Of a DNA stretch of 64,000 nucleotides, positions 26,849 through 36,810 are shown piece by piece; the stretch's first letter is position 1; each line of letters begins with the position of its first letter. Made by a program: the position numbers and the translations under genes. The notes under the pieces are model-generated. The model saw nothing but the letters and a program-made list of their open reading frames with translations, ran no database searches and was not told the DNA's origin. Origin of the DNA: Formosa sp. L2A11 (GTDB lineage Bacteria; Bacteroidota; Bacteroidia; Flavobacteriales; Flavobacteriaceae); NCBI RefSeq assembly GCF_009796865.1, contig NZ_CP047028.1, positions 992,001-1,056,000 on the forward strand. Direction: 5' to 3'.

Positions 26849-28000
26849 ATGAAATTCTTATCAAAACTTCTAAAGTTTATCGTTATTCTATGCGGTTTAC
26901 TTATACTCTTATTATACATTTTCGATTACGATTACATCTTGAAAGCCGTTCGTGTTACTTATGGAACCGGACATAAAACAGCTTTTCTAGAAGACTATAA
27001 AGAATTTGATAATCGTGTTATTGAAAGCAGCACACCTCAGCCCTGGAACATTCATAAAGATTACAACAAAGCAACCATTACAGACAGTCTCGAACGCACC
27101 AATATTGCAAACGGTACTATTGCATATATGATTATTAAAAACGATAGTATTTGGTTTGAAAAATATTACGATGGCTACAGTAAAACGTCCAAAACCAACT
27201 CTTTTTCTATGGCTAAAAGTTTAATTTCTGCCATGTTAGGAAAAGCAATAATGGAAGGAAAAATTAAAAGTTTAGACCAGAAAGTAAGTGATTTTTACCC
27301 ACAATTTAAAGACCAATATGCGTCTCAATTAACTGTTGGAGATTTATCTTCTATGGCATCTGGATTAGACTGGGACGAATCCTATTACTCTCCATTCTCG
27401 GTAACAACTCGTGCTTATTTTGATGAAAACATTGCTCCAGTTATTCTTGATATGAAAGGTATAGAAACACCTGGAAAATCTTATAAATACTTAAGCGGAA
27501 ACACGCAATTACTAGGTATGGTCATTAAAAAAGCGACTGGACAAACCATGTCAGGCTATTTAAGTGAAGAATTTTGGAAACCAATGGGATTTGAAAATGA
27601 TGCCCTTTGGCAAGTAGACAGTGAACAACATGGTTTAGAAAAAGCATATTGCTGTATTGCCAGCAACGCACGTGATTTTGCACGTTTTGGAAGATTATAT
27701 AAAGACCACGGAAAATGGGACGGCGAACAAATTTTAGATTCTGCATTTGTACAAAAATCTATTACACCTCGTTTTCCTGAAAGCCCACAATATGGTTACG
27801 GTTGGTGGTTAAAAAACATAGGAGATAAACACTTTTTTATGATGCGTGGCCACTTAGGGCAATACGTTATTGTAGAACCAGAAGACAATGTAATAATTGT
27901 ACGTTTAGGCCATTCTAAAGGACCAAAAGGTGATGGCGGAACATTTTCTAAAGACATTTTTACGTATATTGAAGAAGGATATAATATGTTAGATGAATGA
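26849..28000 (+). CDS. Serine hydrolase, class C beta-lactamase/PBP-like, membrane-anchored
   Basis: 383 residues with an N-terminal hydrophobic segment (about 6-25) that anchors or exports it. Catalytic motifs: SMAK (Ser-x-x-Lys) in NSFSMAKSLISAML, Tyr-x-Ser/Asn in KYLSGNTQL, and the His-x-Gly variant of KTG in MRGHLGQYVIV. These place it among esterase or D-aminopeptidase-like members rather than true beta-lactamases. Substrate unknown. It overlaps the exonuclease gene by 4 nt (ATGA). Confidence 0.9.
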   Translation: MKFLSKLLKFIVILCGLLILLLYIFDYDYILKAVRVTYGTGHKTAFLEDYKEFDNRVIESSTPQPWNIHKDYNKATITDSLERTNIANGTIAYMIIKNDSIWFEKYYDGYSKTSKTNSFSMAKSLISAMLGKAIMEGKIKSLDQKVSDFYPQFKDQYASQLTVGDLSSMASGLDWDESYYSPFSVTTRAYFDENIAPVILDMKGIETPGKSYKYLSGNTQLLGMVIKKATGQTMSGYLSEEFWKPMGFENDALWQVDSEQHGLEKAYCCIASNARDFARFGRLYKDHGKWDGEQILDSAFVQKSITPRFPESPQYGYGWWLKNIGDKHFFMMRGHLGQYVIVEPEDNVIIVRLGHSKGPKGDGGTFSKDIFTYIEEGYNMLDE

Positions 28001-28707
28001 TAAACAAACTCAATCTTGAAGATATTTTGTTTTTGGATATTGAAACAGTTCCAGAAACACAACATTTTTCAGAATTAACAGAAGCAAAAAAAGAACTTTG
28101 GGCTTTAAAATCTAAATACCAAAGGAACGAACTCTCTGCAGAAGAGTTTTACGATCGTGCAGGTATTTGGGCAGAATTTGGTAAAATTGTATGTATCTCG
28201 GTTGGGTATTTTAAATTAACTGGTGAAAACCGTCAATTTAGAACAACATCTTTTTATGGCAATGAAATTAAGATTTTACAAGACTTTAATACACTCTTAG
28301 AATCACATTACAATCAAGCAAAACATCTTTTATGCGCTCACAATGGTAAAGAATTCGACTTTCCGTACATTGCACGTCGCATGATTATTAATAATATTCC
28401 AATTCCTTCTAAACTTAATTTGTTTGGAAAGAAACCTTGGGAAGTACCACATTTAGACACTTTAGAATTGTGGAAATTTGGAGATTATAAAAACTATACA
28501 TCACTAAAGCTACTTACTAATGTTTTAGGTATTCCATCTCCTAAAGACGATATTGATGGCAGCGAAGTGTATCGGGTATATTACGAAGAAGATGAAGTAA
28601 ACCGCATTATTGTGTACTGCGAAAAAGACACGATTGCTGTAGCACAGATTTTCTTGCGACTACGCGGAGATCACATTTTAACTGACGACGAAATTATTCA
28701 TATTTAA
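27997..28707 (+). CDS. PolB-like 3'-5' exonuclease domain protein
   Basis: 236 residues. Exo I FLDIETVPE gives the Asp-x-Glu pair, LLCAHNGKEFDFPYIARR is Exo II with its Asp, and DTIAVAQIFLRL carries the last Asp of Exo III. The protein has only the RNase H-like nuclease domain with no polymerase, as in the family often annotated as predicted PolB-like exonucleases. It overlaps the serine hydrolase by 4 nt and abuts the ABC gene. Confidence 0.9.
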   Translation: MINKLNLEDILFLDIETVPETQHFSELTEAKKELWALKSKYQRNELSAEEFYDRAGIWAEFGKIVCISVGYFKLTGENRQFRTTSFYGNEIKILQDFNTLLESHYNQAKHLLCAHNGKEFDFPYIARRMIINNIPIPSKLNLFGKKPWEVPHLDTLELWKFGDYKNYTSLKLLTNVLGIPSPKDDIDGSEVYRVYYEEDEVNRIIVYCEKDTIAVAQIFLRLRGDHILTDDEIIHI

Positions 28708-30384
28708 ATGACTGAAACACCTCTATTACAAATTGAAAACCTAGCCATTTCCTTTAACGGAAACGAAGTTATTCACACCATTTCTTATCATTTAAATAAA
28801 GATGAAATTTTAGGTATTGTTGGTGAATCTGGCTCTGGAAAATCTGTATCTTCTTTAGCTATTTTAGGATTACTACCTCATAATATTTCAAAAACAAAAG
28901 GAGTTATTCATTTTGAAAATAAGGATTTAACTCAAATTAGTCAGTCCGATTTTCAAACCATTAGAGGTAACAAAATTGCTATGATTTTTCAAGAACCCAT
29001 GAGTTCTTTAAATCCGTCTATGCGTTGCGGTAAACAAGTTGAAGAAATACTAATTAGACATACAAATTTATCTATTACAGAAGTTAAACAACGTGTTTTA
29101 GAGCTATTTGAACAAGTAAAACTACCAGAACCAGAACGTGTTTACAAATCGTATCCGCATGAAATTTCTGGCGGACAGAAACAACGGGTTATGATTGCTA
29201 TGGCCATTGCTTGTGAGCCTGATATTTTAATTGCAGACGAACCCACAACTGCTCTAGATGTAACTGTTCAGAAAGAAATTATATTATTACTTAAAGAGCT
29301 TCAAAGCAAAACACAAATGAGTATTATTTTTATTACTCACGATTTGGCTTTAATTTCTGAAATTGCCCAACGTGTAATTGTTATGTACAAAGGCGATATT
29401 GTAGAACAAGGCTCTGCACATACTATTTTTAACACGCCACAACACAATTACACCAAAGCACTTATAAACTCAAGACCATCTCTAAATGTACGTTTAAAAA
29501 CACTTCCTACAATTCAGGATTATTTAAACAATACATTTAAAGAAACTATAGTGACTAGTGAAGACCGTAAAAAAAAACATAAAGCCCTATATAGCCAATC
29601 GCCTTTATTGGAAGTTATAAACCTTGAAAAAGAATATATTTCTAACTCTGGTTGGTTTGGAAAACCACAGGCATTTAAGGCAGTAAATAATGTTAATTTT
29701 AAAATTTACGAAGGTGAAACTTTAGGTTTGGTAGGCGAATCTGGTTGTGGGAAATCTACTTTAGGAAATGCCATTCTTCAGCTAAATAAAGCTACTGCAG
29801 GAACTATTTTATATAAAGGTACAGATATTACAAACTTGCCTACAAAAGCCATGAGAGCGCTTAGAAAAGAGATTCAAATCATCTTTCAAGATCCTTATGC
29901 ATCTTTAAACCCAAGACTAACGGTTGGGCAAGCTATTATGGAACCTATGACGGTTCATAAACTCTATAAAAACAAAACAGAACGCAAAGCTAAAGTTTTA
30001 GAAATTTTAGAACGTGTAGGTTTATCTGAAGATTATTTTAATAGATATCCGCATGAATTTTCTGGCGGACAACGCCAACGTATCGGGATTGCAAGAACCA
30101 TTGCTTTACAACCAAAATTAATAGTGTGTGACGAATCTGTTTCGGCTTTAGATATTTCTGTGCAAGCTCAGGTTTTAAACCTCTTAAATGAATTGAAAGA
30201 TAAGTTTGGATTCACCTATATTTTTATATCTCACGATTTAGCTGTGGTAAAATATATGTCTGATCAACTTATAGTAATGAATAAAGGGGAAATAGTAGAA
30301 AAAAACGATGCGGATATTGTTTATAACAATCCGCACCAAAATTATACAAAAAAACTAATTCAAGCTATTCCAAAAGGATTATAG
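28708..30384 (+). CDS. Peptide-type ABC transporter ATPase, two fused domains
   Basis: 558 residues carrying two complete nucleotide-binding domains. The first has Walker A GESGSGKS, signature SGGQKQR and the Asp-Glu of ADEPTTALD; the second has [15 protein letters not shown] and DESVSALD. The DppD-DppF order and the C-terminal oligopeptide-type ends match YejF-like fusions for di- or oligopeptide import. The permease and binding protein genes are not adjacent. The gene starts directly after the exonuclease stop. Confidence 0.94.
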   Translation: MTETPLLQIENLAISFNGNEVIHTISYHLNKDEILGIVGESGSGKSVSSLAILGLLPHNISKTKGVIHFENKDLTQISQSDFQTIRGNKIAMIFQEPMSSLNPSMRCGKQVEEILIRHTNLSITEVKQRVLELFEQVKLPEPERVYKSYPHEISGGQKQRVMIAMAIACEPDILIADEPTTALDVTVQKEIILLLKELQSKTQMSIIFITHDLALISEIAQRVIVMYKGDIVEQGSAHTIFNTPQHNYTKALINSRPSLNVRLKTLPTIQDYLNNTFKETIVTSEDRKKKHKALYSQSPLLEVINLEKEYISNSGWFGKPQAFKAVNNVNFKIYEGETLGLVGESGCGKSTLGNAILQLNKATAGTILYKGTDITNLPTKAMRALRKEIQIIFQDPYASLNPRLTVGQAIMEPMTVHKLYKNKTERKAKVLEILERVGLSEDYFNRYPHEFSGGQRQRIGIARTIALQPKLIVCDESVSALDISVQAQVLNLLNELKDKFGFTYIFISHDLAVVKYMSDQLIVMNKGEIVEKNDADIVYNNPHQNYTKKLIQAIPKGL

Positions 30385-30507
30385 CATAAACACTTTCTTG
30401 ACTAAGTACATTAGATTTCCAACGAACACTCTGGTATTATTGTATACTTCGTGAAGTTTACTTTCAGAGTAGGTAGGTTCGTCAGGTAGATTTGAGGCTA
30501 CATTCAT
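30379..30507 (-). other. Possible 42-residue ORF in the 30385-30671 gap
   Basis: Begins MNVASNLPDEPTYSESK and ends VKKVFML, overlapping the ABC stop by a few bases. Composition looks protein-like, but no family, ribosome site or promoter is evident. It may be a chance ORF or the remnant of a gene. In the rest of the gap no other feature is seen. Confidence 0.25.
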
Positions 30508-30671
30508 AATGGTTAGTTTTTGGTAGATTTGGGGTCTATATGTTTAATAGTATTTTTGGGTACTGTAAATATCCGATATATTTCCGGTATTATCGTTAAA
30601 AAGCACCATAAAATCGATGAAATACATCATTTTTTAACATTTCACATCTTAATGGCCATAATCAGGAAGAT

Positions 30672-31325
30672 TTAAAGGGTCATTTCTAAGATTTTTCCTT
30701 CAATAATTAAATGTCCATCTGTAGCTTTTTCAATATCGGCTACAGAAACACCAGGAGCACGTTCTAATAATTTAAATCCATTTTTAGTAACTTCTAATAC
30801 AGCCAAGTTTGTAACGATCTTTTTTACACAACCAACACCTGTAAGTGGCAAACTACAGCGTTTTAATAATTTTGAATCTCCCGCCTTGTTAGTATGCATC
30901 ATAGCAACAATAATATTTTCGGCACTAGCAACTAAATCCATTGCGCCTCCCATACCTTTAACCATTTTACCTGGAATTTTCCAATTGGCAATATCTCCAT
31001 TTTCAGACACTTCCATAGCACCTAAAATTGTTAAATCTACATGTTGCCCACGAATCATAGCAAAACTAGTTGCAGAATCAAAAAAACTTGCTCCAGGCAA
31101 TGTCGTTATGGTTTGCTTTCCCGCATTAATAACATCGGCATCTTCATCACCTTCAAAAGGAAATGGTCCCATGCCTAAAACACCATTTTCACTCTGAAAT
31201 TCAACATGTATATCGTCTGGAACATAATTAGCCACAAGCGTTGGAATCCCTATACCTAAATTTACATAATATCCATCCTTAACCTCCTGGGCAATACGTT
31301 TTGCAATTCCTATTTTATCTAACAT
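30672..31325 (-). CDS. scoB: 3-oxoacid CoA-transferase subunit B
   Basis: 217 residues. [13 protein letters not shown] and the catalytic-glutamate motif [11 protein letters not shown] are the standard beta-subunit features, then [20 protein letters not shown]. With subunit A it moves CoA between succinyl-CoA and acetoacetate or similar acids. The two subunit genes are 163 nt apart here, wider than the close spacing usual for this pair, and no ORF is seen in the gap. Confidence 0.95.
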   Translation of the reverse strand: MLDKIGIAKRIAQEVKDGYYVNLGIGIPTLVANYVPDDIHVEFQSENGVLGMGPFPFEGDEDADVINAGKQTITTLPGASFFDSATSFAMIRGQHVDLTILGAMEVSENGDIANWKIPGKMVKGMGGAMDLVASAENIIVAMMHTNKAGDSKLLKRCSLPLTGVGCVKKIVTNLAVLEVTKNGFKLLERAPGVSVADIEKATDGHLIIEGKILEMTL

Positions 31326-31488
31326 CTTTTCAATGTAATAATTAATAATATTCTTGTTAAAAACTCATCCACTTTCGTCCTACTTAATTTATTTCATCAA
31401 CACATTCTATTGTAATAAAATCAATAATAAACACCTGAGACAACATCAAGGGTAGCGAATTAATCTAAAAACAATACTGCTTAACAAA

Positions 31489-32187
31489 TTATCTCTTTCT
31501 TACTGTGCGCTGTTCAATACGCTTTTCATAAGCTTTACCTTGAAAAATACGCTGCACAAAAATACCTGGCACATGAATTTGATTCGGATCTAAGGCTCCA
31601 GCAGGAACTAATTCCTCAACCTCAGCCACTGTAATTTTAGCAGCGCCACACATAACAGGATTAAAATTTCGAGCTGTACCTTTAAAAATAAGATTACCTG
31701 CAGTATCACCTTTCCAGGCTTTCACAAAAGCAAAATCGGCTTTAAAAGCATATTCTAACACATACATTTTACCATCAAACTCTCGAGTTTCTTTTCCTTC
31801 GGCCACTTCTGTTCCGTAACCTGCAGGAGTATATATCGCTGGAAAACCCGCTTGGGCAGCACGACAACGTTCGGCTAAAGTACCTTGCGGAATTAACTCT
31901 ACATCTAATTCTCCGCTAAGCATTTGCCGTTCAAACTCGTCGTTCTCACCAACATAAGATGAGACCATTTTTTTGATTTGTTTTTTTTGAAGTAATAACC
32001 CCAAACCAAAATCATCGACACCCGCGTTATTAGAAATACAAGTTAAGTCTGTAACGCCTTTCTTTACCAGTTCGGCAATAGCATTCTCTGGAATACCACA
32101 CAAGCCAAAACCACCAAGCATGAGCGTCATGTTATTCGTAACACCTTCAAGAGCATCTTCTACAGAATGTACTGTTTTTAAAATCAT
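31489..32187 (-). CDS. scoA: 3-oxoacid CoA-transferase subunit A
   Basis: 232 residues. [15 protein letters not shown] near the start, [14 protein letters not shown], and the later [18 protein letters not shown] are the alpha-subunit hallmarks. Works as a heteromer with subunit B, encoded just downstream. Its start lies about 100 nt past the PBP gene stop, behind a terminator. Confidence 0.95.
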   Translation of the reverse strand: MILKTVHSVEDALEGVTNNMTLMLGGFGLCGIPENAIAELVKKGVTDLTCISNNAGVDDFGLGLLLQKKQIKKMVSSYVGENDEFERQMLSGELDVELIPQGTLAERCRAAQAGFPAIYTPAGYGTEVAEGKETREFDGKMYVLEYAFKADFAFVKAWKGDTAGNLIFKGTARNFNPVMCGAAKITVAEVEELVPAGALDPNQIHVPGIFVQRIFQGKAYEKRIEQRTVRKR

Positions 32188-32225
32188 CTTTATCTGAATT
32201 TAATCTACTTAAAAATACAAATAAA

Positions 32226-32268
32226 AAAACCATTCTAAAACAGTTTAACACTGCCCTAGAATGGTTTT
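32226..32268 (-). terminator. Terminator after the PBP1A gene
   Basis: Minus strand: aaaccattcta and tagaatggttt arms around a loop, then a T run (seen on plus as an A run at 32223-32228). Placed 20-65 nt after the PBP stop. Confidence 0.75.
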
Positions 32269-32290
32269 AAAAATATATTTAAAATATGAT

Positions 32291-34615
32291 CTAAAAATCT
32301 AAATCTTCAACTGTACCTTGATTTGGTTTTACCTGATTTACTTCACCTTCACTTGAAGCCTTATCACAATCTACTTGGATTGTTAATTCTTCTGGCTCTT
32401 CAAAAGCAGCTGTAGATATGTTTAAATCTTCATCAGCATAACAACTATTCATATATGTTCCCCAAATTGGTAACGCCATAGATGCACCTTGCCCATAAGT
32501 AATAGATCTAAAGTGTACAGCTCTATCTTCTGCTCCTACCCAAACACCTGTTACTAAATTAGGCACCATACCCATAAACCAACCATCACTTTGGTTTTGT
32601 GTAGTCCCTGTTTTACCAGCAATAGGATTTGTAAGTTTATAAGGATATCCAGTCATGATTTCCTGATACATTTTATTCCATTTTTCGGCACCCTGTGTTC
32701 TTAAACGTGTTCCAGATCCTCCTTCTGTAACTCCTTCTAAAAGTTTTACAGTAACATAAGCAACCTCTTCACTTAAAACATCTTTGGTCTTTGGTGTAAA
32801 TTGAAATAAAATTGTGTTATTCTTATCTTCTATACTGGTTACCATTACAGGCTCTGTATACACCCCTTTATTTGCAAATGTGGCATAAGCACCAACCATT
32901 TCAAACACACTTAAATCTACCGTTCCTAATGCTATAGATGGTACTTCCGGAATTTCTGTTGTAACTCCTAATTTATGAGCCATCTCAATAACATGTGCAG
33001 GCCCTACTTTATCCATTAAACGTGCTGTAATAGTATTTACAGAATTTGCTAATGCATTTTTAAGGGTTCTTGTACCTCCATAAGTTAAACCTGAGTTTTC
33101 TGGAGTCCAATCTTTTAAATTTCCCCAACGTCCTTCTTCAATAGTATATGGTACATCTGGAAATTCGTCGCAAGGCGATAAATGTAATTGGTCTATTGCT
33201 GTTGCATATACAAATGGTTTAAACGTAGATCCTACCTGACGCTTTCCTTGCTTAACATGGTCGTATTGAAAATGTCTGTAATTTATACCACCAACCCACG
33301 CTTTTACGTGTCCTGTTATTGGATCCATAGACATCATTCCTGAATGTAAAAACTTCTTAGAATAGCGCATAGAATCTATAGGTTTCATAATCGTATCAAT
33401 CTCTCCTTTCCATGAAAATAACGTCATTGGAATAGCTACATTAAACGATTTTATAATTTCTTCATCTGTTTTCTTTAACTCACGTTTCATTTTTCTCCAA
33501 CGTTCAGACTGGCGCATAGATCTATTTAATAAACCATTAACCTCATCTTTACTTAAACCTAAAAATGGTGTTGTTGAATTTCTCTCTGGCGTATTCTGAA
33601 CATCAAACTCTCTTTGTAAATCCATCATATGGCGCTGTACAGCATCTTCGGCATATTGTTGCATACGCGAATCTATAGTCGTATACACTTTTAATCCGTC
33701 TCCATATAAGTTATAATACGTACCGTCTGATTTTGGATTTTTCTTAATCCAATCTTTCATAAATTTCTTTAGATATTCTCTAAAATAGGTAGCAATACCT
33801 TCTCTATGTGATTCTGGCGTATAATTTAAATCTAAGTCTGTTTTCTGTAAAGAATCTTTAACTTGCTCTGTAATATATCCATACTTTTCCATTTGAGCTA
33901 ACACCACATTTCTACGGTTTTTAACACCTACAGGATTCGTTCTTGGATTATACAATGAAGAATTTTTAAACATTCCGACAAGCATTGCAGCTTCCTTTAA
34001 GTTTAAATCTTTAGGTTTTTTACCAAAATAAATACTTGATGCACTTTTTATTCCATCGCCATTATTTCCAAAATCATAGATATTAAAATACTGAGATAGA
34101 ATCTCTTCTTTAGTATATTGGCGCTCTAAACGAATTGCGATAATCCATTCTTTAACCTTTTGCCCTATACGTTCTACTATGTTTTTAGAACCTTCTCCAT
34201 GAAACAATAGTTTTGCCAACTGTTGCGAAATAGTACTGGCACCACCGCCTTTTCCCATTTTAGCAAAAGCTCTTAATGTACCACGACCATCAATTCCTGA
34301 ATGCTCGTAAAAACGAATATCTTCTGTTGCTACTAATGCATCAATCAAATTCTGAGACAAAGCATCGTAACCTACAGGAGTACGATTATCGTTAAAATAA
34401 AATTTACCTAAAGTCTTCCCATCTGAAGAAATAATTTCTGTAGCCAGATTAGTTTCAGGGTTCTCTAAAACGGTGTGATCTGGTAAATCACCAAATGCTG
34501 AAGCTGATAAAAACAGCAAAACAAAAGCGATAATGCCGGTCAGGAAAAGTGCCCAAAACCAGCGAACATACTTTGCGTAGCTTTGATCTTTTACAGGTTG
34601 TTTCTTTTTTGCCAT
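32291..34615 (-). CDS. Penicillin-binding protein 1A-type glycosyltransferase/transpeptidase
   Basis: 774 residues: a cytoplasmic tail and one membrane helix (about 16-38), a glycosyltransferase domain (about 60-235) with EDIRFYEHSGIDGRG and GGASTISQQLAKLL, then a transpeptidase with Ser of GSTFKPFVYA, SVN, and KTGTT. It polymerises and cross-links peptidoglycan. The acidic C-terminal tail is short. It is 4 nt after gldH in the order ricT-gldH-PBP, which I recall as common in Flavobacteriia. Confidence 0.96.
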   Translation of the reverse strand: MAKKKQPVKDQSYAKYVRWFWALFLTGIIAFVLLFLSASAFGDLPDHTVLENPETNLATEIISSDGKTLGKFYFNDNRTPVGYDALSQNLIDALVATEDIRFYEHSGIDGRGTLRAFAKMGKGGGASTISQQLAKLLFHGEGSKNIVERIGQKVKEWIIAIRLERQYTKEEILSQYFNIYDFGNNGDGIKSASSIYFGKKPKDLNLKEAAMLVGMFKNSSLYNPRTNPVGVKNRRNVVLAQMEKYGYITEQVKDSLQKTDLDLNYTPESHREGIATYFREYLKKFMKDWIKKNPKSDGTYYNLYGDGLKVYTTIDSRMQQYAEDAVQRHMMDLQREFDVQNTPERNSTTPFLGLSKDEVNGLLNRSMRQSERWRKMKRELKKTDEEIIKSFNVAIPMTLFSWKGEIDTIMKPIDSMRYSKKFLHSGMMSMDPITGHVKAWVGGINYRHFQYDHVKQGKRQVGSTFKPFVYATAIDQLHLSPCDEFPDVPYTIEEGRWGNLKDWTPENSGLTYGGTRTLKNALANSVNTITARLMDKVGPAHVIEMAHKLGVTTEIPEVPSIALGTVDLSVFEMVGAYATFANKGVYTEPVMVTSIEDKNNTILFQFTPKTKDVLSEEVAYVTVKLLEGVTEGGSGTRLRTQGAEKWNKMYQEIMTGYPYKLTNPIAGKTGTTQNQSDGWFMGMVPNLVTGVWVGAEDRAVHFRSITYGQGASMALPIWGTYMNSCYADEDLNISTAAFEEPEELTIQVDCDKASSEGEVNQVKPNQGTVEDLDF

Positions 34616-34619
34616 AATG

Positions 34620-35114
34620 TTAATGTGTTGATGGTTTTTCTATTCTGAAGCCAACGTCTGTTATACCTTCAAGGTTTTTTACACCATTTACCTTGCCACT
34701 TGCTCTCATGGCTTGTTGAATACGAACAGTATAATTTCCAGATTCGTTAAAAAGGAATCCTTCTTTATACCACAGTTTATTTTCTTTTATACTACTAAAT
34801 CCTTCCCCTAAAAAAGCGCCGTTAGGCAAAGCCATTTTATACTCTAATGTATCTGTAAGTGTTTTACCGTGTGGAAACTCTACACCAACAATTAAAAACA
34901 AATTATTGTATTTATAAGCGTTGTTATTTCTAACATTTACGAATAAATTATAAGTATTTGTAGTATCTGGAGGCGTAAAATTAAACGCTACAACATCTTC
35001 TTTATTCCATGTTCCTGGCACCGATTTATAGGCATCGAATACCTGATTAGAATCGCAAGAAGTCAGAACAAATAGTATGCTTAATAAAAATAAAATCGCA
35101 CTACTTTTTCGCAT
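34620..35114 (-). CDS. gldH: Gliding motility lipoprotein GldH
   Basis: 164 residues from ATG 35114, where the lipoprotein signal MRKSSAILFLLSILFVLTSC begins (lipobox LTSC). A longer in-frame ORF to 35312 is only the shifted frame of the ricT repeat tail and is rejected. The mature part is beta-rich (VFDAYKSVPGTWNKEDVVAF), as in GldH, an outer-membrane-associated lipoprotein needed for gliding and type IX secretion in Flavobacterium johnsoniae. It overlaps ricT by 14 nt. Confidence 0.9.
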   Translation of the reverse strand: MRKSSAILFLLSILFVLTSCDSNQVFDAYKSVPGTWNKEDVVAFNFTPPDTTNTYNLFVNVRNNNAYKYNNLFLIVGVEFPHGKTLTDTLEYKMALPNGAFLGEGFSSIKENKLWYKEGFLFNESGNYTVRIQQAMRASGKVNGVKNLEGITDVGFRIEKPSTH

Positions 35115-36645
35115 CGGTATTCGGATTTGGTTTTTGATTAGGATTTGGTTTCGCCTTAGCATTTGGATTAGGCTTTGCGTTTGGATTAAGCTTTGCGTTT
35201 GGGTTTTGATTTGAATTCTGAGAATTCTGCTTATTTTGCGGTTTTCTCTTATTTCTATTCCTATTATTTCTATTAGATTTTGGCTTAGCTTCTCCTTCTG
35301 TAGCGTTAGCATTTAGATTTGCTTTAGCATTAGGATTAGGTTTTGGCTTCGCGTTAGGATTTTGTTTGGAGTTTGGGTTCTGATTAGCGTTTGGATTCTG
35401 ATTAGGATTTGCAGGTTTTCTTCTAACCTGTCTTTTAGCTGCCGGTTTAGCAACAGCAGTATTATCCTTAGCATCTCCAGAATTATTACTATTACCCTTG
35501 TTATTGTTATTGTTATTTTTATTAGTTCTGTTCGTTCTTTTACGCTTAGATTTTTTAGGCTGATCGAATCGTGTTAAACTATCCTGACCTACAACGTTTT
35601 CAAACTCTATTTTAGTATCTTCTAATAAATCTATCGCATACTCTTCTAGACTAGCAACTTTTTCGTTTTTCTTATTAATCTCGATAATTTCCTTAGCCTG
35701 TTCTATAGTAATCTTATGCCAATTCATCCACTCACCTTCGTAAGCATACCACATGTGCCCTTTAAAAATATCTGTTTTCTGGCACACAGCAGTTCCTTTT
35801 TCAGTCCTTAATTTTACTTCGGTCTTAGGAAATTCTTTCAACGCATCTAAATACGTGTCTAGCTCGTAATTTAAACAACATTTTAACTTACCACATTGTC
35901 CTGCTAATTTCTGCGGATTTAATGATAATTGCTGATATCTGGCTGCAGAAGTACTCACCGATCTAAAATCTGTTAACCACGTAGAGCAACATAACTCACG
36001 ACCACAAGACCCAATACCTCCTAAACGTGCTGCTTCCTGACGGAAACCAACTTGTTTCATCTCGATACGGGTTCTAAACTCGCGTGCAAAAACTTTAATT
36101 AATTCTCTAAAATCTACACGTTCTTCTGCAGTATAATAGAACGTTGCTTTACTAGCATCTCCTTGATATTCGATATCTGAAATCTTCATATGAAGTTTTA
36201 AATCGATTGCGAATTGTCTCGCTTTAACCTTCATAGGCTCTTCTTTATCTCGAGCGTCAGACCAAATATCTATATCGCGTTGCGATGCTTTTCTGTATAT
36301 TTTTAAGATTTCTCCTTCTTGAGAAATCTTTTTACGTTTCATTTGTACTCTTACCAATTCTCCGGTAAGCGTAACCATACCAATATCGTGACCCGTTGCT
36401 GCTTGAGTGGCAACAACATCTCCAATACTTAAGGTTAAATTTTCTGTATTTTTATAATATTCTTTTCTTCCGTTTTTAAAACGGACTTCAATCCAATTAA
36501 AAGGGGCTTCACCATTTGGAAGCGACATATTAGCAAGCCAATCGAAAACCGTTAGTTTATTGCAACTATCCGTCCCGCATGTTCCGTTACTTTTGCAACC
36601 TTTAGGCTGGCCATCTTTTCCTGTTGAACAACTTTCACAAGCCAT
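35101..36645 (-). CDS. ricT: RicT-like PSP1 domain protein with Asn-Pro repeat tail
   Basis: 514 residues from ATG 36645 (MACESCSTGKDGQPKGC); the in-frame ATG at 36714 is less likely. The Cys-rich start and the PSP1 core with GSCGRELCCSTW and GQCGKLKCCLNYEL are typical of RicT (YaaT-like) proteins, whose Bacillus homologue is in an RNA-maturation complex with Fe-S clusters. The C-terminal ~100 residues are low-complexity NPNA/NPNQ/KPNPN repeats broken by a basic Arg-Asn stretch. The repeat tail overlaps the start of gldH. Confidence 0.9.
   Translation of the reverse strand: MACESCSTGKDGQPKGCKSNGTCGTDSCNKLTVFDWLANMSLPNGEAPFNWIEVRFKNGRKEYYKNTENLTLSIGDVVATQAATGHDIGMVTLTGELVRVQMKRKKISQEGEILKIYRKASQRDIDIWSDARDKEEPMKVKARQFAIDLKLHMKISDIEYQGDASKATFYYTAEERVDFRELIKVFAREFRTRIEMKQVGFRQEAARLGGIGSCGRELCCSTWLTDFRSVSTSAARYQQLSLNPQKLAGQCGKLKCCLNYELDTYLDALKEFPKTEVKLRTEKGTAVCQKTDIFKGHMWYAYEGEWMNWHKITIEQAKEIIEINKKNEKVASLEEYAIDLLEDTKIEFENVVGQDSLTRFDQPKKSKRKRTNRTNKNNNNNNKGNSNNSGDAKDNTAVAKPAAKRQVRRKPANPNQNPNANQNPNSKQNPNAKPKPNPNAKANLNANATEGEAKPKSNRNNRNRNKRKPQNKQNSQNSNQNPNAKLNPNAKPNPNAKAKPNPNQKPNPNTDAKK
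35104..35412 (-). repeat. Asn-Pro-Asn codon repeats in the ricT tail
   Basis: Two blocks of NPNx units (NPNQNPNANQNPNSK and NPNAKPNPNAKAKPNPNQ) separated by a NRNNRNRNK stretch, about 103 residues in all. Built from short imperfect repeats of aatcctaa(c/t)gc type, so length change by slippage is likely. Confidence 0.85.
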
Positions 36646-36810
36646 AAATTTATGTATATATAGATTCTGATAATCAGCGATTAACAGAAGACAATTATTA
36701 AAACGAAGCTTCAAGTATTGAAACCTCTGTAAAACTAGAGTTAGTAAATACTAACGCTTAGTTTGATTTGTAAAGATATGATTATTCTAAAGACTTAAAA
36801 AAAAGAAATA

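Noticed and set aside
30379-30507. Confident small gene
   Set aside because: Overlaps the ABC stop, with no ribosome site, promoter or family; kept only as a low-confidence ORF.
34620-35312. 230-residue version of gldH
   Set aside because: The extra N-terminus is the shifted frame of the ricT repeat tail; the lipoprotein signal starts at 35114.
35104-35412. Contamination from Plasmodium (NPNA repeat)
   Set aside because: The repeat is in frame with a bacterial RicT core, in bacterial context; short Asn-Pro repeats arise often.
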